From contig JADJXP010000001.1 in the NCBI GenBank assembly GCA_016715795.1, positions 930,001 through 994,000 on the forward strand: a DNA stretch of 64,000 bases. Direction: 5' to 3'. Under the pieces are notes generated by a model. The model was not told the DNA's origin and searched no databases. It saw nothing but the letters and a program-made list of their open reading frames with translations. The stretch comes from Chloracidobacterium sp. Lineage in GTDB: Bacteria > Acidobacteriota > Blastocatellia > Pyrinomonadales > Pyrinomonadaceae. The position numbers and the translations under genes are program-made. Shown here in pieces: positions 1-9,145 of the stretch. The first letter of the stretch is position 1, and every line of letters starts with the position of its first letter.

Positions 1-209
1 CCTTGCGGCTATTACATGACGACATCCGCGATACATCGGCCCGGCTCGTTAACATCGTTCACGACGAGATCGTTGTCGAATGCGACGCAGCGGACGCCGA
101 TGAGACGGCGGCGACGTTGAGTTCCGCGATGACGCGAGCGGGTGAAGGATTCGTCAAACGCGTTCCCATCAAGGTCGACGCCCACGTTGCCGATGAGTGG
201 TCGAAGTAG
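1..209 (+). CDS. DNA polymerase family A (Pol I type), C-terminal end, partial
   Basis: The reading frame is already open at the window edge and stops at TAG 207-209, so only about 68 C-terminal residues are visible. They include LVNIVHDEIVVE, which fits motif C of the family A polymerase palm (His-Asp-Glu core near the catalytic metals), followed by the closing tail VPIKVDAHVADEW. This suggests a DNA-repair or replicative Pol I-type polymerase. Whether exonuclease domains precede it cannot be seen. A long imperfect hairpin (216-281) follows the stop codon and may end the transcript. The family call is seen in sequence; the exact subtype (bacterial polA or a phage-like relative) is open. Confidence 0.7.
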   Translation, partial: LRLLHDDIRDTSARLVNIVHDEIVVECDAADADETAATLSSAMTRAGEGFVKRVPIKVDAHVADEWSK

Positions 210-215
210 AATTGC

Positions 216-281
216 CCACGAAAAGCACGAAAGGCGCGAAACAGGATATTCCTTAATTCGTGCCTTTCGTGTATCTCGTGG
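216..281. repeat. Imperfect inverted repeat, CACGAAAG family, copy 1
   Basis: Arms 216-240 and 257-281 pair at 21 of 25 positions around a 16-base AT-rich loop. The core is CACGAAAGGC against GCCTTTCGTG. A second, diverged member with the same layout lies at 12842-12905, including a shared GCGAAA then AGGATAT loop entry. Here it sits between two convergent genes (polymerase and the zinc-ribbon protein), so it could form a bidirectional terminator-like hairpin, though no clear T-run follows. Confidence 0.65.
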
Positions 282-290
282 ACTAGGTTC

Positions 291-1016
291 TCATGCCGTT
301 GCTTCTGCTTTGGGCTGGATGTAGAGGATTCGCGTGCAGCTTTCGCAGGTGATGATCTCGTCGCCTTTCTTGACGTTGAGCTGGACCTGCGGCCTGAGCG
401 ACATAAAGCAGGCCGAGCACGAGCCGTTGACGACCTCGGCAACGGCAATACCGTCGCGGCTGCGCTGTGCGAGACGGTTATATACCGACGCCAGCCGGTC
501 AGGCAGTTGGGCGAACGCCGTTACACGATGGCCCGTAAGGCTTTCAAATTCTGCCCGGTCAGCAGCCAGAGCAGTATCAAACTCGCCAAGCGCCGCATCG
601 CGCTTGCCGTCAAGCGAATTGATCTCGTCGGCGCGCTCAGCGAGTTCCTTTTCGACACTCTCAAGCTCGTCCATGCCCTCGACGATCTGCGTCTCAAACG
701 CCGCGATCTGCTTTTGCAGCGCGTCGGTCTCACGCATCGCGGTCTCGTATTCCTTTGAGTTCTGGGCGTGCTGCAGGTTGCGCCCGGCGCGCTCCAAATA
801 GGTCTTGTTTTCGGCTATTTGCTTCTCAAGGTCGGCTCGCTTGGTATTTATCGAATCGCGTCGGTTCTGCACGTCGCGAATAGAAGAGGCGTGCTGTTCA
901 AACTCTTGTTCGATCTCGGCACGCCTCGCTTCTGCGGTCTCAAGTAATTTTTTTAGTCGACGGAGGTTTGTGTCCGTCCGCTGCAGGTCTATCAGTTTAT
1001 CGAGTTCGGCTATCAC
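291..1016 (-). CDS. COG1579-type coiled-coil protein with C4 zinc ribbon
   Basis: The 241-residue product starts MIAELDKLIDLQRTDTNLRR and is almost wholly charged heptad-like helix to about residue 175, which predicts a long antiparallel coiled coil. The C-terminus carries two CxxC pairs (C200/C203 and C224/C227), a zinc ribbon of the zf-RING_7/DUF164 type. Members of this family are cytoplasmic, often annotated as putative nucleic-acid-binding proteins; their role is poorly defined, and in some bacteria relatives act as secretion chaperones. No signal peptide or membrane segment is seen. The gene is convergent with the polymerase gene. Confidence 0.8.
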   Translation of the reverse strand: MIAELDKLIDLQRTDTNLRRLKKLLETAEARRAEIEQEFEQHASSIRDVQNRRDSINTKRADLEKQIAENKTYLERAGRNLQHAQNSKEYETAMRETDALQKQIAAFETQIVEGMDELESVEKELAERADEINSLDGKRDAALGEFDTALAADRAEFESLTGHRVTAFAQLPDRLASVYNRLAQRSRDGIAVAEVVNGSCSACFMSLRPQVQLNVKKGDEIITCESCTRILYIQPKAEATA

Positions 1017-1070
1017 TGGTGTTACTCCCGTAAACTAATAGAATATCGCAGGTCCGACGCGCCGCAAAGC

Positions 1071-1577
1071 CTAATGGCCGAGGAAAATTTCAACATGTCG
1101 GCGAACCGTTTCAAGGTTGATCACAGTTTCGGCGTGGTCGAGCCATTGCGGCAGGTCGTCGCCGTGAACAAGTCGATATTCGGCGTCGGCCTTTGGCATT
1201 CCGAAGTGCGAAACCCGAGCAAAGGCGAGGGCCCCGCCGCGCATGATGCCGTCGGACGGCACACGTGCCCAACCGGCTGCGACCGACAGGCATCTCACCC
1301 CTTGGCGAAGTTCGACGTGAGAGCCGACCATGCGCGACGTTCCGCGTTGAAAGCCGTGCGGCTCTTCGCGAGTGATGGCGAGATTGGTGTGACGGGCCTG
1401 TTCGGCCGCTGCGAGCGAGACGAAGGCATCGATCAGCCATGCAACGCCTCGGCTGCGGATGGCGTCATTTGTCGCTCTCAGTCGCAGGTATGCGGCCACG
1501 GCGTGACGGCCGAGATCGCTGGCCTTCTCACCGGCTTCCGTCAGCATATGCGACCAGATCAGGTCGAGTTCGTGCAT
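1071..1577 (-). CDS. Conserved-looking hypothetical protein
   Basis: I do not recognise this gene. The start chosen is the internal ATG at 1577 (MHELDLIWSHML), because the upstream in-frame stretch is Arg/Tyr-rich and overlaps the promoter side of the next gene; an ATG at 1640 is also possible. The 168-residue product is soluble and Arg/His/Ala-rich, with a helical N-terminal half and the tail ETVRRHVEIFLGH. No signal peptide, membrane helix, or catalytic motif is evident. It is divergent from the TPR protein gene and follows the zinc-ribbon gene start by about 55 bases. Coding is supported by codon bias and length only. Confidence 0.55.
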   Translation of the reverse strand: MHELDLIWSHMLTEAGEKASDLGRHAVAAYLRLRATNDAIRSRGVAWLIDAFVSLAAAEQARHTNLAITREEPHGFQRGTSRMVGSHVELRQGVRCLSVAAGWARVPSDGIMRGGALAFARVSHFGMPKADAEYRLVHGDDLPQWLDHAETVINLETVRRHVEIFLGH

Positions 1578-1649
1578 ACCGCGAGAATAGCGGTAACGGC
1601 CAGGTGATAGCAATTTCGTGGTATGATTTTCAGGCCGCACGCATCATTT

Positions 1650-4562
1650 ATGAGATCTCTGGCCCTCGCTTTGCTCATCTTCCTGTTTGTCTTCCCCACC
1701 GCCGCACAACCGGGCCGGAAGCCAAAGCCGACAGCCAAACCGTCAGCTACGCCGGTAAAGAAGCTCAACGAGAGCACTGAATGGGAAAAGGCGTCGGCGG
1801 TTGTCGGCGATGCCGATCGCGTGGCCGCACTGAAGAAGTTCGTAACGGCCTTTCCAAAATCGACACGTCTTGGAGAGGCAGCGGTCCTGATAGCGACCGC
1901 TGAGGCTTCGCTCGGGAACGAGCGGTTGGCTGCGGGTGACGTTGACGGGGCCGTGGGATATTTCAAGGCGGCGGCGAGCGACGCAGCCGCCCCGATGCCT
2001 GAACAATTGTTTAACGATACGCTGATCAAATTTCCGGCGAATCTCTATTTTCGCGGTGCGCGACAAGAGGCGATCGACATAGCAAAGACCCTCGAAACCA
2101 AAGCGAGTGATAATGCCGTTCAACTGCTGTCCCTGGCGGCATTTTATATCAGCATCGAGAACGGTTCTGAGGGAAAACGCCTTGCCGAGGCGGTGATCAA
2201 GATCGATCCCGGCTCGGCCGCCGCTTACCAGACGCTTGGACTCGCGAACCGGATTGATTTCCTCCTCGATGATTCGGCAGCAGCGTATGCAAAGGCCGTC
2301 GAGATCGAACCGGATTCTCTGGCCGCAAAGCGTGGCCTCGCCGAGATGAAACGCTCGCTTGGAATGTCAGATGAGGCGGCCGCTCTTTATCGCGAGATCC
2401 TCGAAAAGGACGCCACGAACGTGCCGGCTCAGACGGGCCTGATCCTGTCGCTGTTTGATGCCGGCAAGCGTACAGACGCTGAGGGCGAGCTCGCCAAGGC
2501 GCTCGAGGCGGTCCCGGATAATGTGATGCTGCTCGCCGGTGCGGCCTATTGGTATGCCGCGCACGACGCGGCCGACAAGGCGGTCGAGTATGCACGCCGC
2601 GCGGTCGATACAGATCCGCGCTTCATCTGGTCGCACATCGCTCTGGGCCGCGGCCTGATGGCGCAAGGAAAACTGCCCGAGGCCGAACGAACTCTCCTGG
2701 CGGCACGGCGATACGGCAATTTTCCGACGCTCGAATACGAGATCGCATCGGTACGCGTTGCGGCAGGCTATTATCGTGAGGCGGCTGAGGGGCTGGCGAC
2801 GGTCTTTTCTGTCAAGGACGGTGTTGTGAAAACACATTTGGGCGGCCGTGTAACACGTGAGTCGGCGAACATCACAGAGTTGATCGGTTATGAACGCCGT
2901 GCGAGCATTTCCGCACCGACAGCTGCAGACAATCCTGCGAACGCTGCCCGGGTGACCGCCCTTCTTGGGCTTAAGCAGCTGATTGACGCGCCGGAGCCGA
3001 ATTCGGAGCTGCTTGCCAAGGCCGCAGATGATTTTATCAAGGGTGACGACCGGATGAAGGTCCATCGCCAGATATTTGCGGCCACGCAATTGCTCGACAA
3101 GAAAACGGCCTTTCAAAAGGTTATAGAGATCGCGGCCGCCGCCGTGCCGAATGTCAGTGCCGGGCTCGATGACCCGAATGCGTCTCTGGCGGTGACCGCC
3201 GGGGAACTATATGAACCACGGGCGATCGCGGCGGCACGGGGCGACTATGTCAATGTACCCGTGATCCCACGGATGACGCTGTCTGCGATCATTCGCGGCC
3301 AGATCGAAGAGATCGCCGGCTGGGCCAGCTTTAACCTGGACGATATGGACCAAGCCGTCCTGCGGCTGCGAAGGTCGGTCGCGGTGCTGCCGGCAGACAG
3401 CGCCTGGTGGCGATCGAGCTCGTGGCGGCTTGCGACCGCGCTGGCAAAAACAGGCAGCGAGGGCGAGGCGCTGGACCTTTTCATTAAGAGCTATAAGAGC
3501 AGCGGGCCCAGCGCATTCAGGTACACGGCCATCGAAACGCTCTACAAGAAAGTAAAGGGTTCGGCTGACGGCCTCGACGCCCTGATCGGTCCAGATCCGG
3601 CGAGGCCCGCAAACGCGGTCGCACAAGTTTCGTCGTCGCCAACGCCCGAACCTACCATGACGCCGCTTGCCGCCGAGACGCCGGCAGTAGAACCGATGCC
3701 TACCGCGCGTGAGATACCATCCATCGTTCCTGTCGCAACGCCTGAGCCTTCGCCTGTGGTGGCCGAGCCCCTGCCGACGCCCTCAATAGAGCCGACACCG
3801 ACAGTCGATGTCGAGCCGACGCCCGTTGCGACACCGGAGGCAACACCGGTCAGGTTGACGACCCCGGATTTGATCCCGAATGCAGTCCCGGTTGCGACGC
3901 CAACGCCCGAAGCTTCACCGATACCGGCGGCGCCGGCTGAGGTCTTCCCGTCGGTCGTCATATTGATCCCCCAGCCAGGTGCGTCGACGCCATTACCCAC
4001 GCCACAACCGACAGCAGTTCCTGACGCTACACCGGAGGCGACTCCTGAGCCGTCGCCGACACTGACGCCGGAGGGTTCGCCGTCTCCAACACCTCAGGAA
4101 TCAACATCAACGCCTGAAACTGCACCAGCAGAGCCAACTCCGGCCCCGAGTCCGTCAGTCGTCGCCGAACCTACGCCGACCCCGACGGCATCACCAACGC
4201 CGGATGGACAACCCAAAGCGAATCAGGAACCTGTCGTCCGCTCCCGATTTGCCGATGTTGGCGGCCCTGTCGCTACTCGCATTAAACCGTGCAAGATCAC
4301 ATTCAGCGAGGAGGCGATCAACCTGCAGACCGGAGGCGGTGATCTTGCCGTGATCGTCGGCCGTGAGGATGATGCCGAGGTTGGCGGTATCAGTGCTGTC
4401 TCGTCAAGTCCGGCTGACATCTCGGTCCGTCGACAACAGATCGCAGGTATGAAGACTCGGGCTCTCTTTGTGGTGCGGCCGTTGAGCGAGCGTGTGGGTT
4501 TGTATCAGATCACATTTGAGATGGCTTGCGCGAAAAGGGACCTGATCGTCAACCTTCGTTAG
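1650..4562 (+). CDS. Large secreted TPR protein with Pro/Thr-rich linker
   Basis: The product begins MRSLALALLIFLFVF and has a clear signal peptide ending near TAAQ. Residues about 40-420 contain tandem tetratricopeptide repeats (ALGRGLMAQGKLPEAERTLL is one), a scaffold for protein contacts. Residues about 650-860 are a low-complexity linker of repeated TPEPTP/ATPEASP units, and the last 100 residues form a beta-rich domain (PCKITFSEEAINLQTGGG). An upstream in-frame ATG at 1623 lies inside a TGGTATGAT sequence that looks like an extended -10 element, so the start at 1650 is preferred. It overlaps the convergent O-antigen ligase gene by four bases. Likely periplasmic or surface-exposed; function unknown. 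Confidence 0.8.
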   Translation: MRSLALALLIFLFVFPTAAQPGRKPKPTAKPSATPVKKLNESTEWEKASAVVGDADRVAALKKFVTAFPKSTRLGEAAVLIATAEASLGNERLAAGDVDGAVGYFKAAASDAAAPMPEQLFNDTLIKFPANLYFRGARQEAIDIAKTLETKASDNAVQLLSLAAFYISIENGSEGKRLAEAVIKIDPGSAAAYQTLGLANRIDFLLDDSAAAYAKAVEIEPDSLAAKRGLAEMKRSLGMSDEAAALYREILEKDATNVPAQTGLILSLFDAGKRTDAEGELAKALEAVPDNVMLLAGAAYWYAAHDAADKAVEYARRAVDTDPRFIWSHIALGRGLMAQGKLPEAERTLLAARRYGNFPTLEYEIASVRVAAGYYREAAEGLATVFSVKDGVVKTHLGGRVTRESANITELIGYERRASISAPTAADNPANAARVTALLGLKQLIDAPEPNSELLAKAADDFIKGDDRMKVHRQIFAATQLLDKKTAFQKVIEIAAAAVPNVSAGLDDPNASLAVTAGELYEPRAIAAARGDYVNVPVIPRMTLSAIIRGQIEEIAGWASFNLDDMDQAVLRLRRSVAVLPADSAWWRSSSWRLATALAKTGSEGEALDLFIKSYKSSGPSAFRYTAIETLYKKVKGSADGLDALIGPDPARPANAVAQVSSSPTPEPTMTPLAAETPAVEPMPTAREIPSIVPVATPEPSPVVAEPLPTPSIEPTPTVDVEPTPVATPEATPVRLTTPDLIPNAVPVATPTPEASPIPAAPAEVFPSVVILIPQPGASTPLPTPQPTAVPDATPEATPEPSPTLTPEGSPSPTPQESTSTPETAPAEPTPAPSPSVVAEPTPTPTASPTPDGQPKANQEPVVRSRFADVGGPVATRIKPCKITFSEEAINLQTGGGDLAVIVGREDDAEVGGISAVSSSPADISVRRQQIAGMKTRALFVVRPLSERVGLYQITFEMACAKRDLIVNLR

Positions 4563-5932
4563 GCACGCCTTCGGCGATGATGCCCGGCGGCGACAAGGGT
4601 CGTAGCCACGGCACAGAGCGCGAGGAAGAAGAAGGCGTTGGATGGCGTTCGAAGCGGAAAATCGAAGAAGCTGTGCACCAGTACGCCGAAGCATCCCGCC
4701 AAGGCCCCGATAGCGGCTTCGCGCCGAAACCCTGACGATCCGCCAATGACTGACCAGCCTTTTGTGAGGAGCAGACAGATGAATACTGCGAGGCACGCGA
4801 AGCCCGCGATGCCCGCTTCAGCGAGCATCTGGAGATACTCGTTGTGGGCCTGCTCGACGCGAAACATGCCGTTCCATGTGTCGTATCGCGTGAATGCGAC
4901 GCCGAATGCGTCCAGCCCGGCTCCGATCAGCGGGTTTGCGGCGAATATCTTTAGTGCGATCGCCCAGAAATGGAGCCGGCCGCTTGAGATATCACCGGTG
5001 AGTTCGCCGGCACCGACTCCTCTCAGCAGTGAATCGCCGCCTCCGACAAACACCACGACACCCAGCGTCAACAACACGAACGCGATAGCCGAGAGAGACA
5101 GAACGACACGTGTACCACGCCCCGTCTCGCGTGTCTTTCCTCTGGCCTTGTAGCTCGCAATGAACGCGAAGATCGTAACGGACAGTAGTCCCAGCAGTCC
5201 GCCCCGCGAGCCTGTCAGGACGACGGCGGAGCTCATCAAGACAAGAGCGAACGCAAGCAATGCCTTACGGTTTCGAGCCACATGCCGCCCAAACAGCATC
5301 CCCAGAGTGACTCCGGCGGTCATTTCCATAAACGCCGCGAAATGGTGCTGGTTGACAAACGGGCCGAATGGTATCGCCTGTGGCGTGGCCCTCATGCCGT
5401 AGATGGCGTCAGGATCCGACAGCCGCTGAATAATGCCGAAGAAGGCGAGCGCGGCGCCGAACACGATCACGAGCAATACGATCTTTCGCATTCTCGCTTC
5501 GGTATTGACAAAGACCAGGCATGCGGCGAAGAAGACGAGATAGACGATCAGCCTGGTCAGGAACATCCTAGTCGCAAAGGCATCCATTGACAGGGATCGA
5601 ACGACGCTGACGCCGTCGAGATCGTAGTGGCCGAACGGCAGGATCTGAATGCTCCCGATAAGAGCGAGAGCGGCAAGCGGAAGCTGGAGAGCACTCCCAT
5701 TGACGATAAGTCCGCCACTTCGCCACGACTCGGCAAGCCAGAGCAACGTGACTGAAAGAACGAAGAGCGTGACGAGAATCCACGTGGCATTATCAACGCC
5801 GCCGAACAGCAGTGTCGCAAAGATGGGAACAGCACAGATCAGGCCAAAGGCCACCTTGCTGAGCCGCGAGGCATCTTCGCCGATGACTATCGGCTCGGTT
5901 GAGATGAGTTTTCTCTCGTTGAGGTCTTCCAT
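4559..5932 (-). CDS. O-antigen ligase/polymerase family membrane protein
   Basis: The protein of about 457 residues is dominated by hydrophobic helices (about ten). The central part, NPLIGAGLDAFGVAFTRY followed by EQAHNEYLQMLAEAGIAG, is the signature region of the O-antigen ligase/Wzy-type Wzy_C family, where the conserved His-Asn-x-x-Leu lies in a periplasmic loop. Such enzymes transfer or polymerise undecaprenyl-linked glycans. The start at 5932 (MEDLNERKL) is chosen over an upstream in-frame ATG because the added 50 residues are Arg-rich and overlap the neighbouring gene. It is last in a three-gene minus-strand operon with a TPR membrane protein and a glycan-initiating fusion, which supports an exopolysaccharide role. 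Confidence 0.85.
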   Translation of the reverse strand: MEDLNERKLISTEPIVIGEDASRLSKVAFGLICAVPIFATLLFGGVDNATWILVTLFVLSVTLLWLAESWRSGGLIVNGSALQLPLAALALIGSIQILPFGHYDLDGVSVVRSLSMDAFATRMFLTRLIVYLVFFAACLVFVNTEARMRKIVLLVIVFGAALAFFGIIQRLSDPDAIYGMRATPQAIPFGPFVNQHHFAAFMEMTAGVTLGMLFGRHVARNRKALLAFALVLMSSAVVLTGSRGGLLGLLSVTIFAFIASYKARGKTRETGRGTRVVLSLSAIAFVLLTLGVVVFVGGGDSLLRGVGAGELTGDISSGRLHFWAIALKIFAANPLIGAGLDAFGVAFTRYDTWNGMFRVEQAHNEYLQMLAEAGIAGFACLAVFICLLLTKGWSVIGGSSGFRREAAIGALAGCFGVLVHSFFDFPLRTPSNAFFFLALCAVATTLVAAGHHRRRRA

Positions 5933-5937
5933 CTTGA

Positions 5938-7224
5938 CTACAATTGTTTCAGCGAGAAGCCATCTACCGAGAGCTTTCCGCTGGCCGGGCAAGCGGGCCC
6001 GGTGCACCCGTCTCGATTGAGCCTGATCACGATGCCGTCGCAGTTTGGCGGCACGTCGACACGCATGTTCAGCGTTGCCCAATCTTCCGATGGCGTCATC
6101 GGTTCCGTCGATGCGACCACGGTCAGGTCGCAGGCACTCGCAGCCTCAAACTTGAGGTTTGCTGCTGATTTGACGTCGGAGCGATAATGCAGGACCAGCT
6201 CGTATGTGCGTCCGGGTTCGACCGCAACGGTCTGCGAAACAGGTCGAAATGCTGCCGTCTCGAACGAATTAAAGAGCAGGAACAGGTTCTTGTTCCCGGC
6301 GAATGCCTGTCCTTCAGCGATGCCGATGACGGGTTGTGCGCCATCTGCGATCTGCCACTCGAAGATGCCCGCGTCGCGGACCCTGACGTCAGATTCGAAG
6401 CCTGCGTTGGTGATATGACCGATCGCCGGCCGGTCGTCTACGGGCCACAGATCGGCGGCAACCCTCGCGGCTAGCCCGAACCGCTTGGCCGTTGCCAGTT
6501 GGTCGCGAAGAGTTGAGCCGAGCTTCGCAAATGTCGTCGAACGGCTCTCGGCCGGGATCGTCGTCCACAGATCGACGGCCTCATCAAAGCGTTTGAGTGA
6601 CATTAGCGCATCGACGAGTGCTGCGTTCATCGTTTCGCTGTCGCCCAGTGACCGGCGGGCGGCGTAGATGTCGCCATCCAGCATCTGGATCGCCGTAATG
6701 GCAGTCGGCCGAGCATATTCTGTATTTCCGGCCGATGCCTTGGCCAGATATACAAGTCCGTCGCCGAGGCGTCCCTGGCGGATGAGAGCATTTCCGTATG
6801 CCCATTGCACCGCGGCATAGGACGGCGCTAACCGAAGCGCTCGGTCAAGGGCTGAGATCATCCCTCCTCGATCGCCACTCAGCCCGCGAACTCGGCCGAC
6901 GTTGAGCCAGACAACGTAGTCGTTTGGTGAAAGCGATGCAGCGGCCTCGTATTCACTCAGAGCGCGGCCGACGTCGGCGAGGTCAAATGAGCGTTCAAAG
7001 GCCGCACCCGCCGCAGAATGTGTAAACGGGTCGTCCGGCGATGTTGTCGAAAGCCAATCGGCGATGATGCGCGCTTCCGGCCTGCCGGCCTCTAACTGCG
7101 AGGCGAGCATATTCGCAAAATTCCACTTTAGCGAGAGCCAGGCGGTACCGAGGCAGGCCAAACCGATCGCGATCACCGCGAGCCGTGTGCTTCGGGAGCC
7201 GAGTTTAAGAATCAATAGTGACAA
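5938..7224 (-). CDS. TPR-containing membrane-anchored protein of polysaccharide operon
   Basis: The 428-residue product has one N-terminal hydrophobic segment (LAVIAIGLACLGTAWLSL) that likely anchors it in the inner membrane with the rest outside. Residues about 60-220 contain TPR-like helices (ALSEYEAAASLSPNDYVVWL). The C-terminal 180 residues are beta-rich and resemble a jellyroll carbohydrate-binding fold (VEPGRTYELVLHYRSD). Stop and start codons are separated by five and six bases from its neighbours, so it is co-transcribed with the O-antigen ligase-like and GT4 genes. TPR proteins often accompany Wzy-type polymerases; a role in glycan assembly is inferred from context. Confidence 0.7.
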   Translation of the reverse strand: MSLLILKLGSRSTRLAVIAIGLACLGTAWLSLKWNFANMLASQLEAGRPEARIIADWLSTTSPDDPFTHSAAGAAFERSFDLADVGRALSEYEAAASLSPNDYVVWLNVGRVRGLSGDRGGMISALDRALRLAPSYAAVQWAYGNALIRQGRLGDGLVYLAKASAGNTEYARPTAITAIQMLDGDIYAARRSLGDSETMNAALVDALMSLKRFDEAVDLWTTIPAESRSTTFAKLGSTLRDQLATAKRFGLAARVAADLWPVDDRPAIGHITNAGFESDVRVRDAGIFEWQIADGAQPVIGIAEGQAFAGNKNLFLLFNSFETAAFRPVSQTVAVEPGRTYELVLHYRSDVKSAANLKFEAASACDLTVVASTEPMTPSEDWATLNMRVDVPPNCDGIVIRLNRDGCTGPACPASGKLSVDGFSLKQL

Positions 7225-7230
7225 TTCGGT

Positions 7231-9033
7231 TTAGAGTACCTCAAGCGATTCGATCCTGATGGCGGCCCGCCGCAGCGTGATGCCTGTGCCACGAAACTCT
7301 TCACGGAGCCGCTTTAGCCGGTCGGGCGGCATATTGCGGATCGAGACGAATACTTCCTCGATGTCCTTCTCGCCGCACAGTTCGGCTAGCGGCCCATTGC
7401 CGTCAAATACGCGCAGGCCATGGAGCATCTTGTCGATCTTTTGTGGGTCGTCGTCGATAAAGCCGACCGCAAGAGCGTTCCATTCAGGATTGTTGTTCAG
7501 CTCGCGAAGTAGCATCTCACCACCATCGCCCGCTCCATAGATCAGTACCTTCCGGCCGCCGTCAGCCAGCGGTGCGGGCAGCATTTGCCTGATCACGCGA
7601 AATGCAAGCCGGCTGCCGACGATCGCCAACAGCAGCAGGACGCCGTCGAGAAAAAAGACCGTTCGCGAGAAACCGTCAAATCTATAAACCAGCAGCACCG
7701 CAAAGATGCTGAGCACCGAGCCCAGCATGACGCCTTTTGTTATCGTGATCAGGTCGCCGATGCTCGTGTATCGCCACAGGCCGCGATATACGCCAACGAT
7801 CAGGAGCGCGGCCAACTTGACGAGTATCACAAGCGGAAGCGTTTTTAGAAAGAGCGGCCAATTGGTTGAGAACTCGAACATCCGCAGCATCGCGAATGAT
7901 GTGTAATACGCCAGCGTGATCAGAAAGGCGTCGAGAAATACCTCGAATATACGGCGTTTGTGCGATACATTTACGAGGAACGAAAAGACCGCGTTATCGG
8001 CCGCCGCCCGTTGTTCATCATCGCCCTCATAAACCTTGACGCGAGAGAGGTATACACCGAGAATGACCAGCACCACGATGAAAAATCCGATGAGTGCAAA
8101 GCTCTTGACTGCCTCGATCCGGCCCACGAACACGGCCAGAGCACCCGACGCGATAGCGAATGCGTAGAGCATCAGCACGGCGTTGCGCTCGCTCAGGCCC
8201 AAGGCGACCAGGCGATGCGAGGTGTGGTCGCGGCCGCCCTGCGATGCCTTGCGGCCCCAGAGCTTTCTGAGGACCGTGACAAATGTCGTATCAAATATCG
8301 GCACGAACAGCACCAGCACCGGCACGGCAAGAATGGCCACGATCCCTCGTGAACGGCCGCCAACCTGATTGAGCAGAACCGACCCGGACAGCAAGAATCC
8401 GATAAACATAGACCCGCAATCACCCATAAAGACCGATGCGGGGTTGAAGTTAAAGACGAGGAAACCGAGCAATGCACCGATCAACGAGCTGACGAGCAAT
8501 AATTCGCCGGTGAGGCCATTTGCGGCGAAACTAAGGGCCAGCGAGAATGCTGCTATAATCGCAATTCCGGTCGCAAGGCCATCCATGTTGTCGAGCAGAT
8601 TGATCGCATTGGTGATGCCGACGACCCAAAAGACCGTCAGCCAAATATCGACGATCTCGTAGCCGGTAAGCGGCAGTTTGAGGCCCGCCAGAATAAGGAT
8701 GCCGGCGCCGATTAGCTGGCCGATGAGCTTCTGGTAGGGCCGTATATTGATCACGTCGTCGAGGAGACCGACCAGAAAGAGAAAGGTGCTCCCGCCGACG
8801 ACCGCCAGCGATTCGCTCGTCGGCGTTACTAATGCCAAATAGACTGTCGTAGTTGCGCCAAAAATACCGATGCCGCCGAGCATCGCCGTCGGCCGTTTAT
8901 GCCAGCGATCGCTCTTTGGCCTCGCAACGTAACCGTATCGGCGCGCAAATGAGCGCACGCTGAAGGTCAACGCCGCCGACAGCAGCGCGGCAATTGCACC
9001 GGCAAATATCGGGTTTGTGGCAAGCCCGTTCAT
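7231..9033 (-). CDS. GT4 polyprenyl-phosphate sugar-1-P transferase fused to CapD-N-type domain
   Basis: Residues 1 to about 330 form a multi-spanning WecA/MraY-type phosphotransferase with GLLDDV, NLLDNMDGLATG, FMGDCGSMF and DHTSHRL motifs, expected to link a sugar-1-phosphate to undecaprenyl phosphate at the cytoplasmic membrane. From about 345 a second set of four membrane helices leads into a Rossmann-type nucleotide-binding region (KVLIYGAGDGGEMLLRELNN), matching the N-terminal part of CapD/FlaA1-like proteins. The catalytic SDR domain of CapD is absent. It is the first gene of the three-gene polysaccharide operon and diverges from prmC. The fusion is unbroken in frame; its regulatory or redox role is unknown. 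Confidence 0.85.
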   Translation of the reverse strand: MNGLATNPIFAGAIAALLSAALTFSVRSFARRYGYVARPKSDRWHKRPTAMLGGIGIFGATTTVYLALVTPTSESLAVVGGSTFLFLVGLLDDVINIRPYQKLIGQLIGAGILILAGLKLPLTGYEIVDIWLTVFWVVGITNAINLLDNMDGLATGIAIIAAFSLALSFAANGLTGELLLVSSLIGALLGFLVFNFNPASVFMGDCGSMFIGFLLSGSVLLNQVGGRSRGIVAILAVPVLVLFVPIFDTTFVTVLRKLWGRKASQGGRDHTSHRLVALGLSERNAVLMLYAFAIASGALAVFVGRIEAVKSFALIGFFIVVLVILGVYLSRVKVYEGDDEQRAAADNAVFSFLVNVSHKRRIFEVFLDAFLITLAYYTSFAMLRMFEFSTNWPLFLKTLPLVILVKLAALLIVGVYRGLWRYTSIGDLITITKGVMLGSVLSIFAVLLVYRFDGFSRTVFFLDGVLLLLAIVGSRLAFRVIRQMLPAPLADGGRKVLIYGAGDGGEMLLRELNNNPEWNALAVGFIDDDPQKIDKMLHGLRVFDGNGPLAELCGEKDIEEVFVSIRNMPPDRLKRLREEFRGTGITLRRAAIRIESLEVL

Positions 9034-9145
9034 ATCGCGAGACCGCTAGATGATGACCTTGCGATTATCGCAAAAATACACCGCTCTTGTCTGCGCGGCC
9101 GCGAAAATGCGCTTATGCTAATGCTAAACAGGGCGGGAACATCAT

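Noticed and set aside
2367..3116. A 249-codon minus-strand open frame inside the TPR protein
   Set aside because: Shadow of the TPR region; no ribosome site or family match.
3650..4210. The repeated TPEPTP stretch as a DNA-level satellite
   Set aside because: It is a codon-varied low-complexity linker inside one protein, not an exact tandem repeat.
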